A DNA stretch of 64,000 bases from Chryseobacterium sp. KLBC 52 (GCF_003347605.1 NZ_QDFZ01000005.1:214996-278995); one strand, 5' to 3'. Numbered from the stretch's first letter, positions 50,601-59,494 are shown. Notes: a model not told the origin generated them from the sequence alone. Numbers and translations: made by a program.

Positions 50601-51558
50601 CAGCAAACAAAATGAATCCTCTCCTTTGATTATTCTCCACACGTCTTCCGAGGAACATGATGTAATCAATTCTTTCCGTCAGGAAAACAATTCATTCTTC
50701 CTGCTGAAGCCTATCAAGTCTGAAGAACTCTATAAAACATTGAGACGAGCGGTAAAAAATACGGAGAAAGAGATCATCAGCATTTCACAACCGGAGACAG
50801 AAAGCTCCATACTGATGCATGCTCCGCAGGTTTTACTGGTAGATGACAACCCGGTCAATATGGTTCTAAACCATAAAATGATGCGTTCATTGGTTCCGGA
50901 TGCAGAGCTTACAGAAGCTACGGATGGACTTCAGGCGGTTTTGCAGTGTAAAGAAAAAATGTTCAATATCATTTTAATGGATGTTCAGATGCCGGTAATG
51001 GATGGTATTGAAGCAACCAAACAAATACGCTTACTCCCGGAATATTCCAATGTCCCTATTATAGGGGTAACGGCAGGTAATGTGCTGGGAGAGAAAGAAA
51101 AGTGCCTGGATTCCGGGATGAATGATTTCCTGCCCAAACCTTTAAGACAGGCAGATCTGCTGGAAATGCTTAAAAAGTATATCATTAACGAAAATAATAG
51201 CCCTGTTGAAGATTCTTCCCATCAGGAAAATTACCTCGATATAAATATCCTGAATGAGCAGATAGGCGATGATGATGAGGATTTCAGAAAAATATTCCTA
51301 AATCTTGTGGTAGATCAGCTTACTCAGGCTGAAGAGAATATCAAAAAAAGCACTGCAGAAAAAGACAGTGCCAATCTAAAACTCATTCTTCACAAGCTTA
51401 AAGGAACTGCAGGAACAGCAGGATTGGTAAGACTTACTGAACGTACTGCCAACTGGGAAAATAAAGCAGATCCTGACATGGATTTTATCTCCATGGAAGA
51501 AGAAATTATCCGAGAGATAACAACAGGATTACAATTAATTAAAAATCTAATACAATAA
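47650..51558 (+). CDS. Hybrid sensor histidine kinase with GAF, PAS domains, two receivers and Hpt
   Basis: A 1302-residue multi-domain signalling protein with no obvious membrane helix. GAF-like domain about 20-155; PAS or PAC domains at about 170-275, 283-400, 410-530 and 535-650; HisKA with H682 (NMSHEIRTPLNG); HATPase about 790-905. Receiver 1 has D920-D921 and phospho-acceptor D965 (LMDYHMP). Receiver 2 has D1065-D1066 and D1111 (LMDVQMP). The C-terminal Hpt has H1248 (LILHKLKGTAG). A full phosphorelay in one polypeptide could end in the separate receiver encoded 13 bases later. The input signal is cytosolic and unknown. Confidence 0.93.
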   Translation: MKKYPIPANEEGRMKKLEYFDLLNLEKDPQLDIFAETACLVTDCPAALIAMMESETQTIQSCVGMALDFVDRKNTVCQYSIASGEILIINDTLLDERSSENPLILAGGIRFYAGVPLIDDEGFALGTICVIDYKPKTITKDQISALKKIGDAITKILTGKRKNIQAEYFQQTFTISNNLICVLDKDFSLKESNPAFENTFQMDKGQILGKNFLDLIGNHNSQLQLLSKNLPNTDEEVTFTTSTKIDDTQTIIIEWYLKLNQNHSEIFCFGINITQRIEEKLKLESSERRFRSFFENAIGLMSMHDMEGNIIAVNEKGRETLQYSAEEVERLNLKDLVPKKNWPLLEQYLERINKNHEDFGTMILKAKGGEEMIWMYHNLVEINKEGKPYVVSTALNVTERVSLEKDLVHTKKMLEQTSAVAQVGGWEVNLKNNTVFWSQSTREIHKIDKNFQPDFENALGFYSEKSREKLESLFEKAIKDGVPYDEELQLIQNDGVMIWVRVKGIPEFEDGVCTRVYGIIQNIDTFKNIYLELARKEAMLQSFVKYVPSTVAMFDKDLNYVSVSRSWKDEFQMNDIRLIGENMFKISPNVPDERLKIYQDALAGKAYKNEDMAIEVPGKGIIQHYSVEVTPWYLSNNVIGGIIVSAQNITPSVKINRELKNAKKMADIASKAKSEFLANMSHEIRTPLNGVIGFSDLLLKTPLNDIQTQYLNYINESGENLLNIINDILDFSKVESGKMDLIIEKSNIYDMVSQVINVILYQSQKKNIELLLNIEQGLPETIWLDESRLKQILVNLLGNAVKFTEQGEIELKVEKLNLDSKNIKLRFSVRDTGIGIPKEKQQHIFNAFTQENSSISKRYGGTGLGLTISNNILKYMGSSLSLVSELQKGSVFYFDIEVPYELSDRHEDEDLKINKVLIVDDNEANRIIIQHMLAYKNIDSKLAANGMEALQILLAGERFDVILMDYHMPIISGLETIEKIKELFSKQNESSPLIILHTSSEEHDVINSFRQENNSFFLLKPIKSEELYKTLRRAVKNTEKEIISISQPETESSILMHAPQVLLVDDNPVNMVLNHKMMRSLVPDAELTEATDGLQAVLQCKEKMFNIILMDVQMPVMDGIEATKQIRLLPEYSNVPIIGVTAGNVLGEKEKCLDSGMNDFLPKPLRQADLLEMLKKYIINENNSPVEDSSHQENYLDINILNEQIGDDDEDFRKIFLNLVVDQLTQAEENIKKSTAEKDSANLKLILHKLKGTAGTAGLVRLTERTANWENKADPDMDFISMEEEIIREITTGLQLIKNLIQ

Positions 51559-51571
51559 AAAAACTAAAATT

Positions 51572-51928
51572 ATGCTGATTCTAATCGCCGAAGACGACGA
51601 ACTGATTCTAAAAACGATTGAACACAAATTATTAAAAGAAGGACATGAAGTGATCCTTACCCGAAACGGAAAAGACGCTATCGAAACTCTTAAAACCAGA
51701 GATGTAGATCTGGCGATCACAGATATTATGATGCCGTTTGCCTCCGGAATTGAAATACTTTCAGCCATTAAAACCATGGGCAAGCAGACACCGGTGATCA
51801 TGCTTTCCAGTATGGGGCAGGAAGAAGTAGTACTGAATGCTTTTGACCTCGGAGCTGCCGACTTTATTGTGAAACCATTCAGTCCCAACGAATTGATATT
51901 AAGAATAAAAAGATTTTCTTCAAAATAA
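51572..51928 (+). CDS. Stand-alone response regulator receiver protein
   Basis: A 118-residue single-domain CheY-like receiver. Acidic pocket ILIAEDDE (D8, D9), phospho-acceptor D51 (AITDIMMP), and conserved Lys in FIVKPFSP. It has no output domain, so it must act through protein contact. It lies 13 bases after the hybrid kinase gene and 9 bases before the HEAT-repeat gene, an arrangement that suggests it bridges the phosphorelay to the HEAT protein or the glycosyltransferase. Confidence 0.93.
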   Translation: MLILIAEDDELILKTIEHKLLKEGHEVILTRNGKDAIETLKTRDVDLAITDIMMPFASGIEILSAIKTMGKQTPVIMLSSMGQEEVVLNAFDLGAADFIVKPFSPNELILRIKRFSSK

Positions 51929-51937
51929 ACTGCAACC

Positions 51938-53005
51938 ATGTTTCTCACCACTTCTGTGCATTTTCTTTTTCTTGTTTTTCTGGGAATGCTATCCTTAGTA
52001 CTCTTACTGATCATCGTTGTACTGATTTACAGCTTTTATCAGTACAGAGAATCGGTTCAGGCCTTCAGATGGTCTGAAGTGATCAATAAAAAAATCTCAG
52101 AAGTGATTGTATATGGTGAAGAGGAAATGCTTGCAGACACTAACTTTTCAGCATCTTCCGGTAGTCCTTCATTCAGAAATTTATTCCTTCAGAAACTGGC
52201 AGAATCCGAGAAAAAATTTTCCGGAGCAGCGCAAAATAAACTTAAAGACTTATTCCGTGAATATGGTCTTCAGGAAGAAGCACTGAAAAAACTCAATCAA
52301 AAAAAAGAACATATCATTGCAGGAGGATTACAGGAACTTACTGCGATGCACGTGGAAGAAGCATTGCCAAAGATTTCTACATTTTTAAGCCATCCTTCAG
52401 CTCAGGTGTATCAGGAGGCGCAATATGCAATGGTTAACTTTAAAGGATTCGAAGGTCTTCATTTCCTGAACAGCATTTCCTCCAAAATATCAGAATGGCA
52501 GCAGCTCCGCCTGCTTATTTCGATAACGCATATTCCCGAGAATTCTGATGAAAGTATTAAAAGCTGGATGGAAAGTCCTAATGAGTCCGTAGTTATTTTT
52601 ACCCTTAAACTTTTAAGAAAATTTCAGATATTATCACTATATCCTATAGTAACCGGCCTACTGGATCATCCATCTGTTGATGTAAGAATACAGGCAGTAC
52701 AAACTTTATTATCACTGGAAAATTCTTCCACCATTGCTCATCTTATGGAAACATATCCCGATCAGCCGGTTGAAGTACAGAAAGAGATTCTGAAAGTCAT
52801 GAAAAAATCGAAAGACCAATACAGCACGGATTTTCTGAAAAACCAATTAGTGAACAATATTGATTCAGGGATAAAGGTGAATGCCGCAGAAGCTTTGTGC
52901 GCTTTGGAGCAACAGGAATACCTGGCAGAAATATCTCAAAAAGAAACCTCTTCAGAAGAACTCATTCAAATTATTAAATACGCATTACAGGAAAAAGTAT
53001 GTTAG
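51938..53005 (+). CDS. Membrane-anchored HEAT-repeat protein
   Basis: A 355-residue protein with an N-terminal membrane helix (about 8-30; FLVFLGMLSLVLLLIIVVLI) and a cytoplasmic helical-repeat domain. Repeats of about 30-40 residues are recognisable from about 125 to 350, for example TFLSHPSAQVYQEAQYAMVNFK, GLLDHPSVDVRIQAVQTLL and NNIDSGIKVNAAEALCAL. Such HEAT/PBS-lyase-type repeats bind partners. The stop overlaps the glycosyltransferase fusion start by 7 bases, so it is probably an accessory or scaffold for that enzyme, perhaps the receiver's target. Confidence 0.88.
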   Translation: MFLTTSVHFLFLVFLGMLSLVLLLIIVVLIYSFYQYRESVQAFRWSEVINKKISEVIVYGEEEMLADTNFSASSGSPSFRNLFLQKLAESEKKFSGAAQNKLKDLFREYGLQEEALKKLNQKKEHIIAGGLQELTAMHVEEALPKISTFLSHPSAQVYQEAQYAMVNFKGFEGLHFLNSISSKISEWQQLRLLISITHIPENSDESIKSWMESPNESVVIFTLKLLRKFQILSLYPIVTGLLDHPSVDVRIQAVQTLLSLENSSTIAHLMETYPDQPVEVQKEILKVMKKSKDQYSTDFLKNQLVNNIDSGIKVNAAEALCALEQQEYLAEISQKETSSEELIQIIKYALQEKVC

Positions 53006-56000
53006 AATTCTCACACATCATCTATGAAGTTGTTATTTGGCTGTTTTTGGTTTACGGAACAGCAGTAACCCTTATCTATGGCTGGATAGGAATCTATGCG
53101 CTTGGCGCTGTATTGCGTTATAAAAAAGAAAATACATTTACAGACTACAGCATCATTGCGGCCAATCCCAATGCTCCGGTATTCAGTGTTATTGCTCCGG
53201 CATATAATGAAGGAATGACCATTGTGGAAAATGTACGTTCCCTCTTATCTCTTTACTATCATAATCTTGAAATTATTATTGTAAATGACGGAAGTAAGGA
53301 TGATTCCATTCAAAAGCTGATCGAAGCTTACGAACTTGAGTCTGTAGCTTATTTTATTCAGGGAAAAATAGAAACCAATGCGGTAAGAGGAGTGTATAAA
53401 AGTAAAAATCCGGCTTTCAAAAAACTGATTGTTGTTGATAAAGAAAACGGAGGAAAAGCCGATGCTTTGAATGTCGGCGTTAATATTTCTTCCGGTGAAT
53501 ACCTGGTCTGCATTGATGTTGACTGTATTCTCGAGCAGGATTCGATTTTAAAACTCGCAAAACCAATGCTGGAACAGACCGACAAAAAATTCATTGCCTG
53601 CGGTGGAGTGATTCGTCTGGCCAACAATTGCGTCATTGAAAACGGAAAAGTAGTAAGTGTCAATATGCCGAAAACCCTGCTGGGAAGAACACAGGCATTA
53701 GAATATATCCGGGCTTTTGTACTTGGACGTATGGCATGGTCCAGAGCATCAGGACTGATTTTGATCTCCGGTGCTTTCGGAGTCTTTGACCGGAAAATTG
53801 TACTGGCCTGCGGCGGTTATGATAAAAACACAGTAGGAGAGGACATGGAGCTGGTGGTAAGAATGAGAAAGTACATGGAGGAAAAAAATAAGCCTTACGA
53901 AGTACTTACTATTCCGGATCCTCTATGCTGGACAGAAGTTCCCGAATCCAAAGATATTCTTAGAAAACAGCGAAACAGATGGATGCGCGGCACCATGGAA
54001 ACCCTTTGGAAACACAGAAAAATGATGTTCAATCCGAAGTATAAAAAACTAGGGATGGTAAGTCTTCCTTATTGGTTCTTCTTTGAATTTCTCGGTCCGC
54101 TCATCGAATTTTCTGGATACATTATCTTTATCATCTTTTTATTGCTCGGAATTATCAACTGGCCGTTCTTTATCGTTCTGTTCGCCCTTGTGATTTCAAT
54201 GGGATTCTTATATTCCATCTATGCGATACTGGTGGATCTCGTAAGCCATCAGGTCTATACCAAAAGAAAAGACTTCTTTAGATTAATTTTCACCGCTTTT
54301 TCCGAACCTTTTTATTTTCATCCTATTGTGGTAAAAGCAGGCGTTAACGGATTTATAGATTATTTCAAAAAATCTCATGGCTGGGGTGAAATGACAAGGC
54401 AAGGGTTCAATCAAAGCACACAGCATTTACCACTTAAAGAAAGAATATATGCTATTCTCCAGGTAGGACTCAAAAAATGGGGAATGCTGGCCCTGGTTTT
54501 CTTTGCTTTATTTTTAATAGGAGTAACCGCAGAATCTCTATGGTACAAATATACCTTTCCAAAATTTGAAACATCAGCCATTATTGGCCGTCTTTTCTTT
54601 GAAAATATCTTATTTGCACTGCAGCTGACTTTCTGTGTTGGAATTCTATATCTGATTATTAATTTTATCAAAGAAGGCTGGGCAAGGATCCTTGGAGTGC
54701 TAACCCTGGTTGTTGTAGCCGTTACACAGTATATCTTATTCCTGTATTTTTCTGAAAGCCGTAACGTATTAGGTGCAGATCTTTTATACTACAGCAAAGA
54801 AGAGATGAAACAGATTTTGCAGGCAAGCGGAATGCTCAACTTTAAAAACTTTGCATTACTGGGAATTTTGATAGCGGCTTCTCTTGTTCCTTTATGGATT
54901 GCCGGTAAAACAGCGTTAAAATCAATCTATCCAGGAATGATACTATTGATTTTCGGGTTAGCAGCATTCTTTATTCCTTCCAGTTTAGTAGGAGCAAAGG
55001 TTTTGAATTCCGAAAGTGAGTTTAATCAAAATGCGGCAAAAAGTAAATGGGCATATTTCTTTAAATCCAACGAAGAAAATTTCATCAGCGACCATCCGGA
55101 ACTTACTGAATTGCTGAGCAATAATGAAAATTTCACGACCAATGCGGAAATGATCGATAAAAACTTTCCGTTCTGGAGAAAAGAAATCACACCAGACTTT
55201 CTGGGATCTTACTTCAACAGGTCTGAGAAAGTCCCCAATCTTGTTTTTCTTGTTATGGAAGGCTTCGGACATGCGTATACATCCCCGAAAGGATATATCG
55301 GCAACTTCACCCCTTATCTTGATTCCTTATCCAGTAGAGGGCTGTATTGGGAAAACAGTTTAAGCTCAGCAGGAAGAACATTCGGAGCATTACCATCATT
55401 GACGGGGTCACTTCCTTTCGGAAAGAACGGCTTCCTTGAAATAGAAAAAACACCGGAGAATTTCAATCTTTATAATATCCTTAAAGCAAACGGATTTGAA
55501 ACAGGATTTTATTACGGAGGTCATGTATCATTTGACCGCTACCGCGAATTCCTGGACTACAGTGGGGTAGATCATATTGTAGATGAAGCCTCATTCGCTA
55601 GTCCTTACCGTAAGCTTCCTGCCAACAACGGGGAGAGCTGGGGTTATGAAGATCAGGCTGTTTTAAGTAAAATGCAGCAGCAGCAGAAACCACAGAATCA
55701 GCCGTATTTCAATATGATACTTACACTTTCAACCCATAATCCTTTTTTAATCAACAATAAGGATTATTATGAAAAGTTGTACAACCAAAGGCTTAACTCA
55801 GGGATTTTAACCAAAGAACAGAAAAAATGGGCAGCCGCGCACAAAAATCAGCTCATCTCCGTATTGAACGCTGATGATGCCATGAAAGGTTTCTTTGAAA
55901 ATTACAGCAAACGCCCGGATTTCAAAAACACTATTTTTGTCATTACAGGAGATCACAGTATGCCTGAAATTACTTTAGAATCTAAAATTGACAGATTCCA

Positions 56001-56436
56001 TGTGCCCTTATTGATCTATTCACCCTTATTAAAAGAATCAAAACGTTTTCATAAAACAGTAAGTCATTTTGATATTGCACCTTCTATTTTAGCCTACTAC
56101 AGAAATAATTATAAAATCACTACCCCTTCTACAGTAACGTGGGTGGGAAGAGGCTTCTCCGCAGATTCTGAAGTCAGCAAGGCCGGAATTCCGATGATGC
56201 AGAGTAAAAACCAGCTTATAGATTTTGTATCTGAGAAGTATTATATTCACGATGGACAGCTTTTCACCCTTAAAGACATGGAGGAAGATAATTCCAATGA
56301 TGCCGCGGCCATGAGTAAAATCAACGGAAGGTTCAATCAGTATAAAAGCATGAATGCTCAGTTTTATTCCACGAAAAAACTAATGCCGGATTCGGTCATG
56401 GTCAACTTTAAGAAAAAAACAAAATCAAAGTTTTAA
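52999..56436 (+). CDS. Fusion: family 2 glycosyltransferase with an LtaS-like phosphoglycerol transferase/sulfatase domain
   Basis: An 1145-residue multi-span membrane enzyme. After an N-terminal helix (about 10-35), the GT2 domain shows APAYNEG, DxD at D173-V174-D175, E281-D282 (VGEDMEL) and Q324-R325-N326-R327-W328 (QxxRW), as processive synthases such as BcsA/PgaC have. Further helices follow at about 350-430 and, for the second half, at about 485-665. The C-terminal alkaline-phosphatase-superfamily domain has LtaS-type metal and catalytic residues E754, T794, D985, H986. Known LtaS enzymes move phosphoglycerol or phosphoethanolamine. Joined in one chain, they suggest synthesis plus decoration of a polymer. 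Confidence 0.93.
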   Translation: MLEFSHIIYEVVIWLFLVYGTAVTLIYGWIGIYALGAVLRYKKENTFTDYSIIAANPNAPVFSVIAPAYNEGMTIVENVRSLLSLYYHNLEIIIVNDGSKDDSIQKLIEAYELESVAYFIQGKIETNAVRGVYKSKNPAFKKLIVVDKENGGKADALNVGVNISSGEYLVCIDVDCILEQDSILKLAKPMLEQTDKKFIACGGVIRLANNCVIENGKVVSVNMPKTLLGRTQALEYIRAFVLGRMAWSRASGLILISGAFGVFDRKIVLACGGYDKNTVGEDMELVVRMRKYMEEKNKPYEVLTIPDPLCWTEVPESKDILRKQRNRWMRGTMETLWKHRKMMFNPKYKKLGMVSLPYWFFFEFLGPLIEFSGYIIFIIFLLLGIINWPFFIVLFALVISMGFLYSIYAILVDLVSHQVYTKRKDFFRLIFTAFSEPFYFHPIVVKAGVNGFIDYFKKSHGWGEMTRQGFNQSTQHLPLKERIYAILQVGLKKWGMLALVFFALFLIGVTAESLWYKYTFPKFETSAIIGRLFFENILFALQLTFCVGILYLIINFIKEGWARILGVLTLVVVAVTQYILFLYFSESRNVLGADLLYYSKEEMKQILQASGMLNFKNFALLGILIAASLVPLWIAGKTALKSIYPGMILLIFGLAAFFIPSSLVGAKVLNSESEFNQNAAKSKWAYFFKSNEENFISDHPELTELLSNNENFTTNAEMIDKNFPFWRKEITPDFLGSYFNRSEKVPNLVFLVMEGFGHAYTSPKGYIGNFTPYLDSLSSRGLYWENSLSSAGRTFGALPSLTGSLPFGKNGFLEIEKTPENFNLYNILKANGFETGFYYGGHVSFDRYREFLDYSGVDHIVDEASFASPYRKLPANNGESWGYEDQAVLSKMQQQQKPQNQPYFNMILTLSTHNPFLINNKDYYEKLYNQRLNSGILTKEQKKWAAAHKNQLISVLNADDAMKGFFENYSKRPDFKNTIFVITGDHSMPEITLESKIDRFHVPLLIYSPLLKESKRFHKTVSHFDIAPSILAYYRNNYKITTPSTVTWVGRGFSADSEVSKAGIPMMQSKNQLIDFVSEKYYIHDGQLFTLKDMEEDNSNDAAAMSKINGRFNQYKSMNAQFYSTKKLMPDSVMVNFKKKTKSKF

Positions 56437-57668
56437 AACTTTCGGGTATAGCTTAAAGTAATATCAAACTGATTTCCTTTCTCCCCCGGACGGAATTCCT
56501 GGTTGTAATACATGGTTCCTACAGAAAAAAGATTGACGGAGCGGTAAGAGAAATTATACTCAGCACCTACTTTAAAGGTTTTAAGCTTAAAGGTCTCATT
56601 TTCCAGAAGGTTATTTCGGTATTCTTCCGGGCTTATCCCGGTTCCGATCTGAAAAGCAAAATAGTCCTGAGCTCCTTTAGTATAATAACGCACCGTTCCT
56701 GTATAAGAATGGGAGATGTTTTTGCTGTCAGGCGTTATGTAAGTACGGAGATTGAACCAGAAATTTTTGTAGTATTTTCCTACAGCTGCAGTATACATCC
56801 AGATGTTGTTGCTGAAATGAAGCTGACGGTATCCCAGTTCTGCCTCAAAACTATGAGGAAGATTGGCGTTCAGGGAAACTCCGGTACGGTATTTCGGAAA
56901 CAGACCTACATCATCAGAATATCCTCCGCCTACATAAAGGTAGAACATTTTGGAAAGTCTTGGATACGCCTCCAACTCAATTTGTGTACCGCCTTGTGCA
57001 AATTTGTTCGCATAGTTACCACGAAGAATCACAGAACCAATAGGTGTAATTCTCTTATAACTTACCCCTACAATATGCCAGTCATCATCAAACTGCCTGT
57101 CAAAATGGGAATAGTTGTAAATAATTCCAATAGCATTTTTAGAAGACAGATCCGTGATTCTTACTGCAAGAGCCCTTGCTTCTGTATTTTTTGGATTAAT
57201 ACTTAATAGAGTAGTTACCGCTTTATCAGCTTCCTCATAATTGTCCATTCCAAAATATACTTTTGCTTTCAGGAGTAATAATGGTTCAGATTTAGAATGA
57301 TAAGAAAGTCCCTTATCTATAATTTCGATAGCCTTGGTATTCTGATCATTCCAGTATTCCAATGAAGCATACGCCAGGAAATAATCTTCATCCTGAACCT
57401 CTCTTTTTCCGAGATCTTCAAACACGGCTCGTGCTGCAGCCAGATCTTTGTTCCAGGTATATAATCTTCCCAAAAAAACAGAAATATCAGTATAATTGGG
57501 AGCTTTTTCCAATGCTTCTTTTGCCAGCGCAATAGATGTAACATAATCTTTCTGTTCGAAAGCAGTGGTACGGGCTTTAGCAAATAGTTCATCAGCAGTA
57601 AGACTCTGTTGGCTATATAGGGTAACGGGAAAAAGTAATGCTAATAAAAAGGTCTGATATCTTTTCAT
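56433..57668 (-). CDS. YaiO-family outer-membrane beta-barrel protein with TPR repeats
   Basis: A 411-residue exported protein with a signal peptide (about 1-20; TFLLALLFPVTLYS). TPR-like repeats span about 25-165 (AKARTTAFEQKDYVTSIALA, EALEKAPNYTDISVFLGRLY, AKVYFGMDNYEEADKAV). The C-terminal YaiO-type beta-barrel (about 175-411) ends in an aromatic-terminated strand (DITLSYTRKF). TPR plus barrel is the layout of polysaccharide export porins such as PgaA and BcsC. It is convergent with the GT2 fusion gene, overlapping by 4 bases at the stop codons, and has its own -7 box. Confidence 0.88.
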   Translation of the reverse strand: MKRYQTFLLALLFPVTLYSQQSLTADELFAKARTTAFEQKDYVTSIALAKEALEKAPNYTDISVFLGRLYTWNKDLAAARAVFEDLGKREVQDEDYFLAYASLEYWNDQNTKAIEIIDKGLSYHSKSEPLLLLKAKVYFGMDNYEEADKAVTTLLSINPKNTEARALAVRITDLSSKNAIGIIYNYSHFDRQFDDDWHIVGVSYKRITPIGSVILRGNYANKFAQGGTQIELEAYPRLSKMFYLYVGGGYSDDVGLFPKYRTGVSLNANLPHSFEAELGYRQLHFSNNIWMYTAAVGKYYKNFWFNLRTYITPDSKNISHSYTGTVRYYTKGAQDYFAFQIGTGISPEEYRNNLLENETFKLKTFKVGAEYNFSYRSVNLFSVGTMYYNQEFRPGEKGNQFDITLSYTRKF

Positions 57669-57702
57669 CGAGGTTTATTATTAATGAGCTACATCTTTAT
57701 CA

Positions 57703-57710
57703 CAAATATA
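57703..57710 (-). promoter_or_regulatory. -7 element of the YaiO-family gene
   Basis: On the minus strand TATATTTG matches TAnnTTTG and lies 34 bases before the ATG at 57668. No clear -33 element is present, so activation by a regulator is possible. Confidence 0.45.
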
Positions 57711-57856
57711 TTGAACTTTTATCTCTCAGCCCAGAGATTATTCATCAAAACTTATTTTTTAAGATTATTATTCCACAAAACATCAGATAATAGATATTTA
57801 TGATGGAATAATTATTGTCGTAATTAAAAAGAATTGATTTTTTAAAAAGCTTCATC

Positions 57857-58636
57857 ATGAAAATAGCAACGTATAACGTGAACGGAATCAACGGCAGACT
57901 TCCTGTTTTACTCAAATGGCTGAAGGAAGCTTCACCAGACATCGTCTGCCTTCAGGAGCTAAAGGCTCCACAGGAACGTTTCCCTGTACAGGAAATCAAT
58001 AAAGCTGGATATCAGGCGATATGGAAAGGGCAGAAAAGCTGGAACGGAGTAGCTATACTGGCAAAAAACAGAGAAATCACCGAGGTGCAAAGAGCTTTAC
58101 CGGGTGACCCAGACGATGTTCAAAGCCGTTATATAGAGGCTATTATTGATCAAATGGTCATCTGCTGCCTGTATCTTCCCAATGGAAATCCTTATCCCGG
58201 ACCTAAATTTGATTATAAATTATCCTGGATTAAACGTTTTAAGAGGCGAACCAATCAGCTCATCAAAATGGAACTCCCTGCCATCCTTATCGGTGATTTT
58301 AATATCATTCCCGAACCTATGGATGTATATAAACCTGAACGTTGGGAAAATGATGCGCTATACAGAACGGAAGTGAGAAAAGCATTTAAAGATCTTCAGA
58401 AAAAAGGATGGCTTGATTCTATACGAAGTCTCTATCCGGACGAGAAAGTCTATACCTTCTGGGATTATTTGTATAAAGCGTACGACCGCAATGCAGGAAT
58501 GAGATTAGATCATATTCTATTAAGCCCATATCTTCAGCCTAGACTGGCTTCCGGTGGAGTAGACAGTCATGTACGGAGTTGGGAAAAAAGTAGTGATCAT
58601 GCTCCCGTGTGGGTTGAGCTATCGGATCATTTATAA
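57857..58636 (+). CDS. xth: Exodeoxyribonuclease III
   Basis: A 259-residue endonuclease/exonuclease/phosphatase-family enzyme for AP-site cleavage in base-excision repair. Motifs: N7 region (ATYNVNG), E34 (CLQELKAP), GDFNI (about 151-155; Asp and Asn), and the C-terminal SDHAPVWVEL His. The length is that of E. coli Xth. It appears alone, with nothing pointing to SOS control. Confidence 0.95.
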   Translation: MKIATYNVNGINGRLPVLLKWLKEASPDIVCLQELKAPQERFPVQEINKAGYQAIWKGQKSWNGVAILAKNREITEVQRALPGDPDDVQSRYIEAIIDQMVICCLYLPNGNPYPGPKFDYKLSWIKRFKRRTNQLIKMELPAILIGDFNIIPEPMDVYKPERWENDALYRTEVRKAFKDLQKKGWLDSIRSLYPDEKVYTFWDYLYKAYDRNAGMRLDHILLSPYLQPRLASGGVDSHVRSWEKSSDHAPVWVELSDHL

Positions 58637-58705
58637 TAAGAGAAGTTCATCTATAATAAACTCCCGGAGTAAAAACCAGGAGTATATTAATAACTATTGT
58701 AAATA

Positions 58706-59494
58706 TTAAGATTGTTTACGGCGTCGGCCTGAAACCTTTTTATCAAGATCCCGGATATCCTGTCTCAGTTCACGGAACATCTCTTTAAAATTGTAGCTTT
58801 CATAATCGCCTGGTTCAAAATCTTCTGGGAAAATTCCTGAAGCATACTGCCAGATTTCCACTACATCTTCAAAAGGAATATCATAAGGCTCATAAAATGA
58901 ATTGTCAGCACTTACACAGATGGCATTTTCTTTTCTTTCTTTAAAACGCTTGTAGGTAATTCCATCATTTAAGGTCACAAAAACATAAGTTTTACCTTGC
59001 TTCAGTTCATTGATTCCTTCTACATATTTTCCAACAATATATGATCCGTTCCTGAACGGGGGCATAGAATCTCCATCTGCAGGAAACGCTCTGTATTTTC
59101 CATTGGTAAGAAAAGGAAGAGCAATACGCTGAAGACTTTCGATATAGTCTATATCACTATAACCTTCCAGATACCCCATTGAAGCTTTCTGAGGAATAAT
59201 TTCTATCGTATCATTTCCATGATTATCTACCGCAACCGGAAGAACAATTCTGTTATCGGGAAGCTTTAGCATTTCATCTATCGGATGCTTCTCAATATCT
59301 ACAGACAGCATAAGGTCAATACTTACGTGGAAATATTTTGAAATTTTCACCAGCAGCTCGATTGGTGGTTCAGAAATTCCGTTTTCATATTTTGAGTACC
59401 GGACTCTTGAAATCATGAGTTCATCGGCTACATTCTGTTGGGAGAGCTTTCTCCTGGCTCTTAAAAAGCGTATATTATTTGAAAAAACTGACAT
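58706..59494 (-). CDS. XRE-family repressor with an S24/LexA-like peptidase domain
   Basis: A 262-residue cI/LexA-type regulator. The N-terminal HTH is about 8-62 (LSQQNVADELMISRVRYSKYENG). A linker leads to the S24 domain (about 125-220) with the nucleophilic serine in ADGDSMPPFRNGSY and a lysine in the GITYKRF segment as the base partner. Phage repressors of this type are cleaved during the SOS response, but no prophage genes are next to it. A housekeeping stress regulator of this length is common in Chryseobacterium. Its promoter has TATTTTTG (59512-59519). Confidence 0.87.
   Translation of the reverse strand: MSVFSNNIRFLRARRKLSQQNVADELMISRVRYSKYENGISEPPIELLVKISKYFHVSIDLMLSVDIEKHPIDEMLKLPDNRIVLPVAVDNHGNDTIEIIPQKASMGYLEGYSDIDYIESLQRIALPFLTNGKYRAFPADGDSMPPFRNGSYIVGKYVEGINELKQGKTYVFVTLNDGITYKRFKERKENAICVSADNSFYEPYDIPFEDVVEIWQYASGIFPEDFEPGDYESYNFKEMFRELRQDIRDLDKKVSGRRRKQS

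Noticed and set aside
52048..52107. Long minus-strand reading frame 51547-52014 opposite the receiver gene
   Set aside because: It lies opposite a strong receiver ORF and the HEAT gene start, has Ser/Ile-rich low-complexity translation and no family features. It is a shadow of the plus-strand coding.
56709..57206. Plus-strand 165-codon ORF opposite the YaiO-family gene
   Set aside because: The opposite strand encodes a continuous signal peptide, TPR and barrel. The plus-strand translation has no coherent composition.
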